A stretch of DNA of 58,079 nucleotides from contig DAIDJG010000050.1 of the NCBI GenBank assembly GCA_027451445.1, positions 1 through 58,079 of the forward strand, given 5' to 3'. The translations under genes were made by a program, and so were the position numbers. Of this stretch, positions 26,368-35,547 are shown piece by piece; the first letter of the stretch is position 1; the number at the start of each line of letters is the position of its first letter. The DNA comes from Singulisphaera sp. (GTDB lineage: Bacteria; Planctomycetota; Planctomycetia; Isosphaerales; Isosphaeraceae). The notes below the pieces were generated by a model that saw only the letters and a program-made list of their open reading frames with translations, made no database searches and was not told where the DNA came from.

Positions 26368-28548
26368 TCAATGATTGAACTGGAATTCCCGGGTGTTGAG
26401 CATCGTCCAGAGCAGGTCTTCGAGCCCTTCCTTGAGACTCGCCGCCGTCTTCAACTCGGCGAGCGCATCGTTGCGCTCCTCGGGCGACGGTGGCCGCGAG
26501 AGGGTGCCCAGGAACAACTCGTCCACCGCCTGTTCGGGCGGCGTGTTCGCCTTGATCAGCTTGGCGATTCGCCCCTGGCCGTCGGCCACCTTGCGATTGA
26601 TCAGGCCTCCGCTCATCATCAAGAGTGCCTGGGTCATCGTCGGCGAACCGCTACGTTCGCACTCGCACGGCACGGCACGACGAGGCCGGCCGAAGGCGTC
26701 GAGGAAGTCGGAGGCATAGTCGGGATCGGGCAGGGCGATCGCGCGGTAGCCGAGCGGCAGCTCGCGGAATTTTTCCTGCGTGCCGCAGGCGAAGTCGACC
26801 GCGTCGAGCAACTGCTCCGCGCTCAGACGCCTGGGTTGGAAGTGAGTGCAGTACGTGTTATCGCTGTCGACCCGGCTCTCCGATGTCGAGACGGCAGTCA
26901 GTTGATAGACGTGCGAACGCATGATCGTTCGCATCAGGTGCTTGATATCGTAGTGGTGCTCGACCAGATCCTTCGCCAGCGCATCGAGCAGTTCGGGATT
27001 CGAGGCAGGGTTCGTGACGCGAACGTCATCGATCGGATTGACCAGTCCCCGCCCCATGTAGTAACCCCAGTAGCGGTTCGCGAGGTTGCGGGCATAGGTC
27101 AGATCGTCGCTGCGCACGAGCCAGCCCACGAGTGCCCGGCGCCGGTCGATCGGATCGTCGAGGACCGGCCCGCCCGGCGGCTTGGGCTTCAAGATCGCGC
27201 CGGTGCGAGGGTGTCCGACCTCGCCCCCTTCGCCCACGTAAATGACCGTATCGCCCCCAGCGAGGCCGAACTCCTGGCTTCCTTTCTTGCCCACTCGGGC
27301 AAAGAACGCCAGCATGCTGTAGTAGTCCGATTGAAGGATATTCTCGTAGGGATGGTTGTGGCATTTCGCACACTGGAGCCGGACCCCCATGAACACCTGG
27401 GCCGTGCTCGCGGTCCACTCCTCGCTATAGCCCATGCCGTAGAAGTTGGCCGGCCCGTTCGCATAGGGGCTGCCGACGGCCGTGATCAGCTCATCGGCAA
27501 ACTTGTCCATCGGCTTGTTGTCGCGGAACGAGGCCCGGAGCCAGTTGTGGAGCGACCACATGCCTTTCTTCTGGATCGAGCGGCGGCTGTTGAGGAGCAG
27601 GTCGCCCCACTTGTAGGCCCAGGCGTCGACGTACTCGGGTCGGCTCAGGACGGCGTCGATGGCCTTCTCGCGCTTGTTGGGGCTCGGGTCCGTAAGGAAG
27701 GCCTTGACGTCGGCCGGGCTAGGGAGTGTGGAGATCGTGCTGAGGTGGATCCGGCGGAAGAACTCGGCGTCGTCGCAAAGGACCGAAGGCGAGAGGCCGA
27801 TCTTGCGCCATTTTGCGACCCAGAGATCGTCGATGTAATTGTTGCGTGCGAACTGGTCGAGACCGTTGGGGGTGCCGTGGGGGACGATGATTCGCGACAC
27901 GGCAACCGTACCGAGGTAGCGGACCATGACCACGGTCTCGCCCTTCCCCTTGGCGGTGACGAGCCCGGCGCCGTCGACCTCGGCGATGGATGTGCCGGTG
28001 CAGTCGAACCCGGCCTTGTTCGCGATCGGTTCCTCGAAGCCGTCTTCGTAGACGGCCTTGGCGACGACCTGCACTTGCTGGCCGGGCTGGAGGATCGACT
28101 CGGCGGGCGTCACCACCAGCGACTTCAACTTGTGGTCCTTGGGATCGGGACCATGGGCCCCCTGGCTCAGCCAGCGGTGGAGCGTCTGGTAGGCCCACGA
28201 ATCCTTGATCAGCCGGCGGCCGCCTTCGTGCGGTACGGCGACGGTGGGCTTCTGCAACAGCAGGCTGGTGGCCGGGTCGCCGAGGTAGACGCGGCGGCCG
28301 AAAGCGCCTCGGACGATCTCCTTGTAATCCCAGGCGTCGTCAAAGCCACGGAGCGAAAGCTTGAATCCCCCCTTGCCGTACTGGGCGCCATGGCAGGTGC
28401 CCATGTTGCAGCCGAGCTTGGTCAAGATCGGCTGCACGTCGGTCGTGAACGAGACGCGTTCATCGGCCCCGGCGTGGCCAGTCGCCGCGAGAAGTGTCCC
28501 TAGACCGAGCGCGCCAGCGAGAAGGATCGTTTGCGGATGGACTCTCAT
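26368..28548 (-). CDS. DUF1549/DUF1553 cytochrome-like protein (cassette copy B)
   Basis: 726 aa. After the signal peptide (LLAGALGLGTLLAATGHA) an N-terminal domain carries an unusual heme-type motif C-x4-CH (Cys47, Cys52, His53 in CNMGTCHG). Next come a bacterial Ig-like (BIG2) segment (PAESILQPGQQVQVVAKAVY...GLVTAKGKGETVVMVRY), DUF1549 with a canonical CAKCH at 393-397, and DUF1553 (LARNLANRYWGYYMGRGL; ESRVDSDNTYCTHFQPRRL). AAGGGA lies upstream of the ATG. It sits between DUF1501 (36 bp) and PPC (22 bp) genes. Clearly paralogous to the gene at 35548-37794. Presumably a periplasmic redox protein; partner unknown. Confidence 0.93.
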   Translation of the reverse strand: MRVHPQTILLAGALGLGTLLAATGHAGADERVSFTTDVQPILTKLGCNMGTCHGAQYGKGGFKLSLRGFDDAWDYKEIVRGAFGRRVYLGDPATSLLLQKPTVAVPHEGGRRLIKDSWAYQTLHRWLSQGAHGPDPKDHKLKSLVVTPAESILQPGQQVQVVAKAVYEDGFEEPIANKAGFDCTGTSIAEVDGAGLVTAKGKGETVVMVRYLGTVAVSRIIVPHGTPNGLDQFARNNYIDDLWVAKWRKIGLSPSVLCDDAEFFRRIHLSTISTLPSPADVKAFLTDPSPNKREKAIDAVLSRPEYVDAWAYKWGDLLLNSRRSIQKKGMWSLHNWLRASFRDNKPMDKFADELITAVGSPYANGPANFYGMGYSEEWTASTAQVFMGVRLQCAKCHNHPYENILQSDYYSMLAFFARVGKKGSQEFGLAGGDTVIYVGEGGEVGHPRTGAILKPKPPGGPVLDDPIDRRRALVGWLVRSDDLTYARNLANRYWGYYMGRGLVNPIDDVRVTNPASNPELLDALAKDLVEHHYDIKHLMRTIMRSHVYQLTAVSTSESRVDSDNTYCTHFQPRRLSAEQLLDAVDFACGTQEKFRELPLGYRAIALPDPDYASDFLDAFGRPRRAVPCECERSGSPTMTQALLMMSGGLINRKVADGQGRIAKLIKANTPPEQAVDELFLGTLSRPPSPEERNDALAELKTAASLKEGLEDLLWTMLNTREFQFNH

Positions 28549-28584
28549 GTGCCCGTTCCCTTGGGGGGGTTAGGTCTCAAGCAC

Positions 28585-29997
28585 TCACGCGATCAGTTCG
28601 GTGATCGGCTTGCCATGATCGACGATGGGTGTGGGGCGGCCGTTGAAGTCGTTGATGAGGACCTTGGAGCCGTCGATGCCCAGGTGGTGATAGATCGTGG
28701 CCAGGAAGTCGCCCGGGCTGCACAGACGCTCGGTCACGTCCTCACCGCGCTTGTCGGTCGCGCCGATGACGCGGCCGGTGGTGATGCCGCCGCCGGCCCA
28801 GATGTTTGAGAACGCGCGCGGCCAGTGATCGCGGCCCGGTTGGATCGTGCCTGCGGCGGCGCTGGCGTCCCCCGCGCCGGTGCTGCGGTCGTATTCGATC
28901 TTGGGGGTGCGGCCGAACTCACCGGTGACGACGACGAGCACGCGTTTGTCGAGGCCTCGCGCGTAGATGTCTTCGATGAGCGCGGTCACAGCCTGGTCGT
29001 ACGCCCTGGCCCGGAAGCGCATGCCATCGAAGACGTGGTGGTTGACCGCGTGATCGTCCCAGTTGCCGACCCGGCCGCAGAGCGGACCGTTCAGGCTGCT
29101 GGTCAACACTTCGACACCCGCCTCGACCAGCCGGCGGGCGAGCAGGAGCTGCTGCCCCCAGCGGTTCCGCCCGTAGCGGTCGCGAACGCGGGGGTCTTCC
29201 TGGTTCAGGTCGAACGCCTTGCGCGTCTGGGGATTGGTCAAGAGGGTCATCGCCTGCGATTCGAACTGGTCGAGCGCACCGAGCTCGCCTTCGCGGTCGA
29301 AGCTACGCTCGAGGTTGTCGAGGCTCTTGCGAAGCGCCACGCGGTCGCCCAACCGGATCCCTTCCGCGGGATTGGACAGGCCGATGTTGGGCACCTCGAA
29401 GCCGGGACGGTTCGGGTCATCGTGGACGGCGAAGGGCGAGTACGCGTCGCCGAGATATGCGGGGCCGTTGTACTCGAGAGGCGGATTCACGCCGACGTAG
29501 CGGGGCAGGGGGTTGGTCCGTTGCGATCCCTTGGAGCGGAGATAGTTCACCACCGACATCCAGTCCGGCAGCTTGGGCTTTGTCTTGTCGCGCTCATCGG
29601 TGTCGCCCGAGAGCATCTGCATGGAGCCGGCGGGGTGGCCGGGGCCTCGGTGGTTCATCGAGCGCAAGACCGTGAACTTATCGGCGATCTGCGCGTGCAA
29701 GGGCAGGAGTTCAGTGAGCTGCAACCCGGGGACCTTCGTGTCGATCGTCTTGAACGGGCCGCGGTACTCGCTGCCGATGTCGGGCTTGGGGTCGTAGCTG
29801 TCGAGGTGCGAGCACCCGCCCGGCAGCCAGACCATGATCACCGCCTTGTCGCTGTTTGACGCGACCGGGCTCGCGGCCCGAAGTTGCATCAGACCCGGCC
29901 AGCTCAGGCTCGCAAAGCCCGACAGCCCGATACGCATAAACCCGCGCCGGCTGAACGGACCGGGGCAGGGGACCGACGATCGAGTCGAGTATGGCAT
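28585..29997 (-). CDS. DUF1501 Tat-exported protein (cassette copy B)
   Basis: 470 aa. Tat signal FSRRGFMRIGLSGF, then MVWLPGGCSHLDSYDPKP (the HLDSYDPK turn is diagnostic of DUF1501), NHRGPGHPAGSMQMLSGD, and VVVTGEFGRTPKIEYD. Near the end are GRDHWPRAFSNIWAGGG and FLATIYHHLGID. AAAGGCG lies upstream of the ATG. It is the first gene of the second cassette, 57 bp after the WD40 gene. Compared with the plus-strand DUF1501 at 7158 it belongs to the subgroup with LDSYDPKP and GRDHW rather than QVDTFDYKP and GRDHN. Its biochemical role is unknown. Confidence 0.93.
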   Translation of the reverse strand: MPYSTRSSVPCPGPFSRRGFMRIGLSGFASLSWPGLMQLRAASPVASNSDKAVIMVWLPGGCSHLDSYDPKPDIGSEYRGPFKTIDTKVPGLQLTELLPLHAQIADKFTVLRSMNHRGPGHPAGSMQMLSGDTDERDKTKPKLPDWMSVVNYLRSKGSQRTNPLPRYVGVNPPLEYNGPAYLGDAYSPFAVHDDPNRPGFEVPNIGLSNPAEGIRLGDRVALRKSLDNLERSFDREGELGALDQFESQAMTLLTNPQTRKAFDLNQEDPRVRDRYGRNRWGQQLLLARRLVEAGVEVLTSSLNGPLCGRVGNWDDHAVNHHVFDGMRFRARAYDQAVTALIEDIYARGLDKRVLVVVTGEFGRTPKIEYDRSTGAGDASAAAGTIQPGRDHWPRAFSNIWAGGGITTGRVIGATDKRGEDVTERLCSPGDFLATIYHHLGIDGSKVLINDFNGRPTPIVDHGKPITELIA

Positions 29998-30054
29998 AGG
30001 TTTGCGCCTTTGAGAGGGCTCGGGGAAATCAGGAACTCCAGTGTCCGACGTCAG

Positions 30055-32862
30055 TCAAGGCGTTCGTGCGTTCGCGACGGCTCCGAACGTTGCAAGCTCC
30101 TGGCCGTTCGTGCCGTTCCAAAGGTGAAGCAAACCATCCTCGCCACCACCGATGAGCGCACCGGCGTTCGGCGTGCTGGCCGCCGATTGCAGGAAATCGG
30201 GCGTCTTCGGCATGGCTCGAACCTGTCCTCCATTATCATCGACGATGCGAACAAGATTGTCACCAGACGAGGTCACGATCTGGTTCGTGGCGCCAATGAA
30301 CTGGACCGAGGTCACTTCCTTGCTCCATCCTTCGACCTTCTTTTTCCGCTCTCCGGAAAGCATGTCCCACACGACCACGGTGCCATCCGCCCCCGCGGTG
30401 GCGAGGATGCGTCCATCGGAGCGGAACGAGACGCCGAGGACGTGATGGGTATGTCCTTCGAAGATGTTGACGACCTTGCCGCTCGCGAGTTCCGTGACCC
30501 GCGCGATCTTGTCCGCGCCTCCGGAGGCGAGCCGGGTGCCGTCCGCCGAAAAGTCGAGGCTAAGCACGGCGTCCGAGTGGCGTTCCTTCCACTCCTGGAT
30601 CATCTGACCAGTCGCCACGTCCCAGAGGCTGATGTCGCCCGACCGCGTCGTCTCCCCTCCACCGGCCGCGAGCGTTTTCCCGTCGGGGCTGAAGCGCACG
30701 GCGTTCACGCGATCGACGAACGGCGACGTCGCCGATTCGCCGCCGAGGGTGCGCTCCAGAACCCATCGGACGCTCGAGCTGACGCGGGCGAGTGATCCAT
30801 CCGGAGCGCTCGCGATGAACCCACCGTCACCCGAGGCTGCAAGAGCGGTCGCGGCCGTGCCGACGACATGCTCGATGGGAACACCGGAAGCGATGGCCCA
30901 GACGCGCAACGAGCCATCGCCGAACGCGGCCGCGACGGTCTGCGCGTCCGCGGAGAATCGCACCGCCAGGAGTGGCGTGCTTCGCTCGGCTACGGCCTTC
31001 TTCAACGCGGCTGAATCCGCGGTTGCCTTGTCCTGGGCCTCCTTGGCCTTTGCCGCCGCCGCGTTAGCGGAAGCTATGGCACTCTGGTTCTTCGCCTGGG
31101 CGGCCATGAAGTTTTGGGCCTCGAACTCGGCGTCCTTGAGATGAATCTCAAGCGCCTTGTACGCGGCCATCGCCATGCTCTCGGCGGCTGTTGCGGCCGT
31201 GAGCTTGTCCTGGGCGTCTTTTTGTTGTTTCTCGAGCGCGGGGTCGGGCTTGCCGGCCTTGGCGATCTGCTCGGCGATCGCGTCGGCGGCTTTCTGGGCC
31301 GCGTCCTTCGCCTCGGTCGCCGATTTCAGCGCTTTGTCCTTCTCGACCAGTTCTTTCCGCACGTTGGCGATCGTCTCGTTCACTTTCTTGAGCCGATCGT
31401 CGACCGCTTTGTTGACGGCTTCAATCCGCGCGACCTCTTGTTTTTGATACGAGGCTTCGAGCGCCTGGGCGGCGACTTGCCAATCCAGGCCGGCGAGTTG
31501 CGCGTTCGACTCGGCATCGCCACGGAGCTCGATCAGGGACTTTCCCGTCGCGAGGTCCCAGATCTGGACGGCCCCGTCCGCCCGACCCGTCGCGAGTTGT
31601 TTGCCGTCGGCTGAGAGCGCAAGGGCTCCGACGCCGGCGATGGGGAACTCCCGCACGGGCTTGCCCTCGGCGCTGTTCCAGACGCGGACCTTGCCATCGG
31701 CGCTTGCGGCGATGACCGAGTCGGGTCCAGACGTGAGCGCCGTGATCGCACCCGTGGCGCCGCTCAGTTCCTTCGGCGCCGCGAACTCCGCCTTTCCGTC
31801 TGTCGGGCGAGGCCAGATCCGCACGACCTTGTCGTCGCCTCCCGTGATGATGGCCTGACCGTCGCGCGTCCACGTTGCGGTGTGCACCCCGGCAACGCCG
31901 TCTTTGGTCGCGATGCGCACTCCGCTCGCAAGGCTCCACAAGCTGAGCGTTGCATCGCTGACGTAGACAATGGCATGCGTGGCGTCTGGGGATACGCTCA
32001 AAAGGGTGATATTGGCAGCGATTCCGGTTGGGATTGTTTTGATCACCTTCCCCATCGCAGAGTCGACAACGTGCAGCTCTCCCGCCTTGTTGGCGCACAC
32101 GACCTGATGGCCGTCCCCGCTCAATGCGGAGATCACCGCTCCGAGTGCGGGGTCGCCCTTCGTCGACGAGACGGCCGCACTCTCCCGCCGCCAGATCTTC
32201 ACCTCGCGGAAGCTCCCGGAGGCGAGCTTCGTCCCATCGGGACTGATTGCGAGGGACTGCACGAAGGCCCTGTGCGCCGCAGGTGGCTTGAGGGTGTCGT
32301 CGGCGAGTCGGGCGACGAGTTGTCGCGTCGCGAGGTCGTACACGTCAATTTGGTTCGCGCGGCCACAGGCGGCGAACCGGCCGTCGCGCGTCAGGGCGAC
32401 GCTATAGATCGGCTGCATTCGCGCGGGCAGCGGTTGCCAGACGACCTGCCGGGCCTGCTTGACGGAGCTCTTGGCTCCCTGGTCGATCCACGTCTTGAGC
32501 AACGCAAGTTCTTCGGGCTTGAGCTTTGCGGCCCCGGTTTTGTTGTTCTTGGGCGGCATCTCGAGGTCGCCGGTCTGAGCCGCAGCCTCGTAGATCAGGC
32601 TCTCAGTCGACTTGCCAGGTACGACACCCTCGCCGGAGTCGCCTCCCTTGCGCATCGTCTCGGGCGACTCCATGTTCAGGGCCGCCTTGGTCGTGGTTTT
32701 GTTGTGGCAGGCGATGCAGTTGGTTTTCAGGATCGGATAGACGTCGCGGTAGAAGTCGACGTCGGCAGCGTGGGCTGGCGGGTTCGTCAGACACAGCAAC
32801 GCGGCGCCCAGGAACATGGCGGCAGCGATTCGGCGAAATGGTAAAACGTCGACCGCCCGCAC
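30055..32862 (-). CDS. PSD1 cytochrome c / WD40 / coiled-coil protein
   Basis: 935 aa from a GTG at 32862, which gives the signal peptide a basic n-region (MRAVDVLPFRRIAAAMFLG). The ATG at 32817 is an alternative but lacks positive charges, and the open frame to 33105 runs through repeat DNA. The cytochrome domain has CIACH at 49-53 and the PSD1 ending LEMPP...LLKTWIDQGAKSS. WD40 blades follow (about 100-460; for example LAISPDGTKLASGSFREVKIW), then an Ala/Lys/Glu-rich coiled coil (about 464-629), then further WD40 blades to the C-terminus (LAVRFSADAQTVAAAFGDGSLRVW). Putative periplasmic electron-transfer scaffold. It separates the two DUF1501/DUF1549/PPC cassettes. Confidence 0.92.
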   Translation of the reverse strand: MRAVDVLPFRRIAAAMFLGAALLCLTNPPAHAADVDFYRDVYPILKTNCIACHNKTTTKAALNMESPETMRKGGDSGEGVVPGKSTESLIYEAAAQTGDLEMPPKNNKTGAAKLKPEELALLKTWIDQGAKSSVKQARQVVWQPLPARMQPIYSVALTRDGRFAACGRANQIDVYDLATRQLVARLADDTLKPPAAHRAFVQSLAISPDGTKLASGSFREVKIWRRESAAVSSTKGDPALGAVISALSGDGHQVVCANKAGELHVVDSAMGKVIKTIPTGIAANITLLSVSPDATHAIVYVSDATLSLWSLASGVRIATKDGVAGVHTATWTRDGQAIITGGDDKVVRIWPRPTDGKAEFAAPKELSGATGAITALTSGPDSVIAASADGKVRVWNSAEGKPVREFPIAGVGALALSADGKQLATGRADGAVQIWDLATGKSLIELRGDAESNAQLAGLDWQVAAQALEASYQKQEVARIEAVNKAVDDRLKKVNETIANVRKELVEKDKALKSATEAKDAAQKAADAIAEQIAKAGKPDPALEKQQKDAQDKLTAATAAESMAMAAYKALEIHLKDAEFEAQNFMAAQAKNQSAIASANAAAAKAKEAQDKATADSAALKKAVAERSTPLLAVRFSADAQTVAAAFGDGSLRVWAIASGVPIEHVVGTAATALAASGDGGFIASAPDGSLARVSSSVRWVLERTLGGESATSPFVDRVNAVRFSPDGKTLAAGGGETTRSGDISLWDVATGQMIQEWKERHSDAVLSLDFSADGTRLASGGADKIARVTELASGKVVNIFEGHTHHVLGVSFRSDGRILATAGADGTVVVWDMLSGERKKKVEGWSKEVTSVQFIGATNQIVTSSGDNLVRIVDDNGGQVRAMPKTPDFLQSAASTPNAGALIGGGEDGLLHLWNGTNGQELATFGAVANARTP

Positions 32863-32866
32863 CCCC

Positions 32867-33079
32867 TTCGCAACCGGAGCAACCTCATAACTCCCCCCCT
32901 TGGGAAGGGGGGGTAGGGGGGGTGGGCAGTGGCCGCCCGTTGCGAGCAATTCCGCCACGAACCGCTCGCCAGCCCTTAACACTTGAGCGGCACCGGACCA
33001 GCCGACTGCGAGCGCTGACTCCCCACCCCCCCAACCCCCCCTTCCCAAGGGGGGGAGTAATGTTGTCTTGCTTTGCGAA
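32867..33079 (+). repeat. Dispersed inverted-repeat element, copy B
   Basis: Core 32891-33057 begins and ends with CTCCCCCC TTGGGAA GGGGGG hairpins. Short outer inverted repeats TTCGCAA (32867-32873) and TTGCGAA (33073-33079) may be the true ends. Interior blocks (GTGGGCAGTGGCCG, CGAACCGCTCGCC, GCGCTGACTCCCCACC) match the reverse complement of copy A at 3540-3700 in the same order. The element fills the gap between the PPC gene (cassette A) and the WD40 gene and touches the WD40 start region. Confidence 0.82.
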
Positions 33080-33101
33080 CGGCGATTTCGTCGGGTCGCG
33101 C

Positions 33102-35543
33102 TCATTTTGAGTCCTTGGGCGTGACCCGAATACGAATGGGTTGGGCCACCACGATATCGACGATGTCCTTGGGCGCGGCCGCGCTGGTCGCGGCCTTCAT
33201 GCGCCGACTGGCTTCCGCCTTGGCAGCTTCGGCCGACTTCTGCTTCCCAACAGCCGCTTTTGCCGTGTTCTCGGCGTCGGCCTTCTTTTCAGGGGGTGCC
33301 GACTTGGCTTCGTCAGCGAGCTTCTTGGCGGCCTCCGCGATGGCGAGGGCTTCCTGCTCCGCCTTTTTCTCGGCTTCCTCGGCCAGCTTGACGGCCTCGG
33401 GATTGTAGCGGTACTTGGCCACAGCGCTCCCGTGCAGCACGAGCGCGTATTCGCCGGGCGGCGTCTTCAATGCCGCGAGATCGAGTGCAACCTCAGCGCC
33501 TGCGGCCTTGAGCGGGATGTCGACTTCCTTGACCCCTCGAAAGTCCGTCCCCAACGGAGTCAGCTTGATCGATGCACCGGTGAACTCACTCCGCCACGTC
33601 ACCTTGAGCGGGATCGTTAGCTTCTCACCCGCCTTGACCTCCCAGACCTTGTCCTCAACGGGCCCAACCGTAACGGGAGCGCCTTCCGCAGGGCTCACCG
33701 ACACCGGCACGTCAGTGAGCAAGCGCGGGACGGGGATCTCCTGGCTCGCATCCTTCACTGGCCAGACCATCGAGGCGAGCCGGCCCGGTCTCGTCACCGT
33801 GTTCCCGTCGATCTGCGACCGGCCGAAGATCTTGGCGTTGCCCAGTGATCGGGGGGCGTTGTCCGCGGCGGTCACCAGCAACGTCCCCACCGTCTTGCCG
33901 GCCGGAATCTTCAACCCGCAGGCCGAGACGCCCTCGGGCAGGTCGGACATCCCCAGCTCGATCTCGCCATCGAACCCATCCCGACGAATCACGACCACCT
34001 CCAGCGCCATCGTCGCTCCGGCGCGGAGTGCTAACGGCTTCGAGAGTGCGGCGCGGTCGCCGTTCCTGAGATTCATATGAAGCGCCCAGGCCGCCAGGGC
34101 GAAGTCGGGAGCCGGCTTGCGAATGATCAAGCGGTAGATGTGCCGAGGCTCGTTCCGCGTGCCGCCGAAGAGGTCGCGCACCTGGAGGCGATAGACACCA
34201 TCGTCCTTAATCTCAACTTTGCCGAGTACATCGGCCGACCCCGCGTCGTAGGGCGGGCCGTCGTAGGAGTAGCCATTGCTCGAAGGCTTGATCGGGAAGG
34301 GGATATCGTTGAGCTCCACCAGGTCGTCGAGTTTTTCCTCCGCGCCATCCTTCGTCACCTTCTGCACCACGACAAACGGATCCGTCGGCAAGCCCAGCCG
34401 CTCCGAGGCCACCTCAACCCACCAGATCTCGCCCTTCTTCGCCGTGAACTCGAACGTGTCGACGTCCGCCGCTGGATAGAACCGTCCGTCGATCTCACAG
34501 GGCAGTGTGATCTTCTGCGCCTGGGCGTGCTGATTGTTTGGTTCGGTCTCAGCAACCTTCGGAAGTTTCGACGCTTCGTCCGGGACCCATGAGAACGAGC
34601 TCACCGTGGTCGTCGAAGGTTGCCGAGGCGCTAATTCCGTCCCCGGCTCTTCGATCAACGCCAAACGGTAGAAGTGCGCGGGGCCGCCCTGGAACGTGAG
34701 GGCGTGGACCTTGATGATGAACTTGCCATCGGCCGGCGCCTTGAAGTCCAGCAAACCGCCGCGACGATCGGCCAGGAGGTCGCGCCCCTGAGCGTCGGCG
34801 ATGATGAGCACCGGGGTGAGCTTCGAATCAATTCCCTTGGCGGCGCACTCGACGACGAACCGCTTTCCCTTCTCGGCCTGGAAGCTGTAGAAGTCCACAG
34901 CCTTCGGGCTCATCACGGCGTTGCAAATCGAGTTGGCCTTGAGCTCGAGGGCCGTGGCCAGCGTCGTGTTCGGCTTGGTCCGCGTCACCTCCGCCAACCC
35001 GCTCACCGAAAACGCCCGCGCCGAGGAGACCCCGAGCCTGGACAGTACCCTCGCGTCGTGCACGCCTTGGGGTGCATCGGCTGCGATCGTGACCACGAAC
35101 GTGTTGAGCTCCGCCTTCCCGTCAACCGACTTCGGTTGCGCGGTGATGTGGGGATCGGAGAAGAGCAACGCCTCCGTCCCATCAAGGTTCTCACCGGTGA
35201 TCGTGACCTCGACGGTCGTCCCGGCCTGGCCGCCCATCGGCATCATCGTGAGCAACCGAGGTGCAGGGAGGCACACCTCCTGGGCGAGCGCCCCGGTGCC
35301 CAGGCACAACAGTCCAACAGCGAAGCAAATGAGTTTGTGAATTGGGAGGGCGAGGCTCCGTCCGAGCCGAGCCTTGGCCCCTGTCTTCAGGGGCCGAGGC
35401 GCCTTCGCCGCGGCCTTCTCACGCGATGATCCGCCGACTCGAAGACTCGTCGACGGATCAAGGCTGGCTTGGACGGAGCCTCGCCCTCCCAAAGACTCAG
35501 CCGAGCTTCTCGCGTTACGGTGGGCCGCTGTGTGATTGCGCAT
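33102..35543 (-). CDS. Exported PPC-domain protein (cassette copy A) with element insertion
   Basis: 813 aa. The ATG at 35543 lies 4 nt after the upstream stop, the expected operon start. Residues 1-17 are basic and hydrophilic; residues about 18-67 are encoded by the 151-bp inverted-repeat element; the hydrophobic core LICFAVGLLCLGTGALAQ follows at 71-88. No ATG, GTG or TTG start exists between element and core. Mature part: IPT-like domain (PMGGQAGTTVEVTITGENL), PPC-type beta domains (VDFYSFQAEKGKRFVVE; VDTFEFTAKKGEIWWVE), Ig-like strands, then an Ala/Lys/Glu-rich coiled coil (about 715-785), and a last strand IVVAQPIRIRV. Paralogue of 24255-26345, which lacks the coiled coil. Export efficiency with the displaced signal is uncertain. 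Confidence 0.85.
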   Translation of the reverse strand: MRNHTAAHRNARSSAESLGGRGSVQASLDPSTSLRVGGSSREKAAAKAPRPLKTGAKARLGRSLALPIHKLICFAVGLLCLGTGALAQEVCLPAPRLLTMMPMGGQAGTTVEVTITGENLDGTEALLFSDPHITAQPKSVDGKAELNTFVVTIAADAPQGVHDARVLSRLGVSSARAFSVSGLAEVTRTKPNTTLATALELKANSICNAVMSPKAVDFYSFQAEKGKRFVVECAAKGIDSKLTPVLIIADAQGRDLLADRRGGLLDFKAPADGKFIIKVHALTFQGGPAHFYRLALIEEPGTELAPRQPSTTTVSSFSWVPDEASKLPKVAETEPNNQHAQAQKITLPCEIDGRFYPAADVDTFEFTAKKGEIWWVEVASERLGLPTDPFVVVQKVTKDGAEEKLDDLVELNDIPFPIKPSSNGYSYDGPPYDAGSADVLGKVEIKDDGVYRLQVRDLFGGTRNEPRHIYRLIIRKPAPDFALAAWALHMNLRNGDRAALSKPLALRAGATMALEVVVIRRDGFDGEIELGMSDLPEGVSACGLKIPAGKTVGTLLVTAADNAPRSLGNAKIFGRSQIDGNTVTRPGRLASMVWPVKDASQEIPVPRLLTDVPVSVSPAEGAPVTVGPVEDKVWEVKAGEKLTIPLKVTWRSEFTGASIKLTPLGTDFRGVKEVDIPLKAAGAEVALDLAALKTPPGEYALVLHGSAVAKYRYNPEAVKLAEEAEKKAEQEALAIAEAAKKLADEAKSAPPEKKADAENTAKAAVGKQKSAEAAKAEASRRMKAATSAAAPKDIVDIVVAQPIRIRVTPKDSK
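35342..35492. repeat. 151-bp MITE-like element with perfect 22-bp inverted ends
   Basis: Bases 35342-35363 are perfectly complementary to 35471-35492; the shared core is GGGAGGGCGAGGCTCCGTCC. Similarity continues inward for a few bases (AGCC, GCCTTG). An internal GGCCCC/GGGGCC hairpin is also present. It has no coding capacity of its own but is read through in frame by the PPC gene. From memory, sequences translating to GRARLPPSR or GRSLALP are widespread between planctomycete genes, consistent with a mobile non-autonomous family. No target duplication was obvious. Confidence 0.85.
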
Positions 35544-35547
35544 GGTA

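Noticed and set aside
26254..28503. 749-codon plus-strand frame
   Set aside because: Lies entirely opposite the DUF1549/DUF1553 gene, which has clear domains and operon context; the plus-strand translation is featureless.
32863..33105. N-terminal extension of the WD40 protein
   Set aside because: These codons run through dispersed repeat copy B (PPPLPPLPKGG-type sequence) and would place the signal peptide more than 80 residues from the start.
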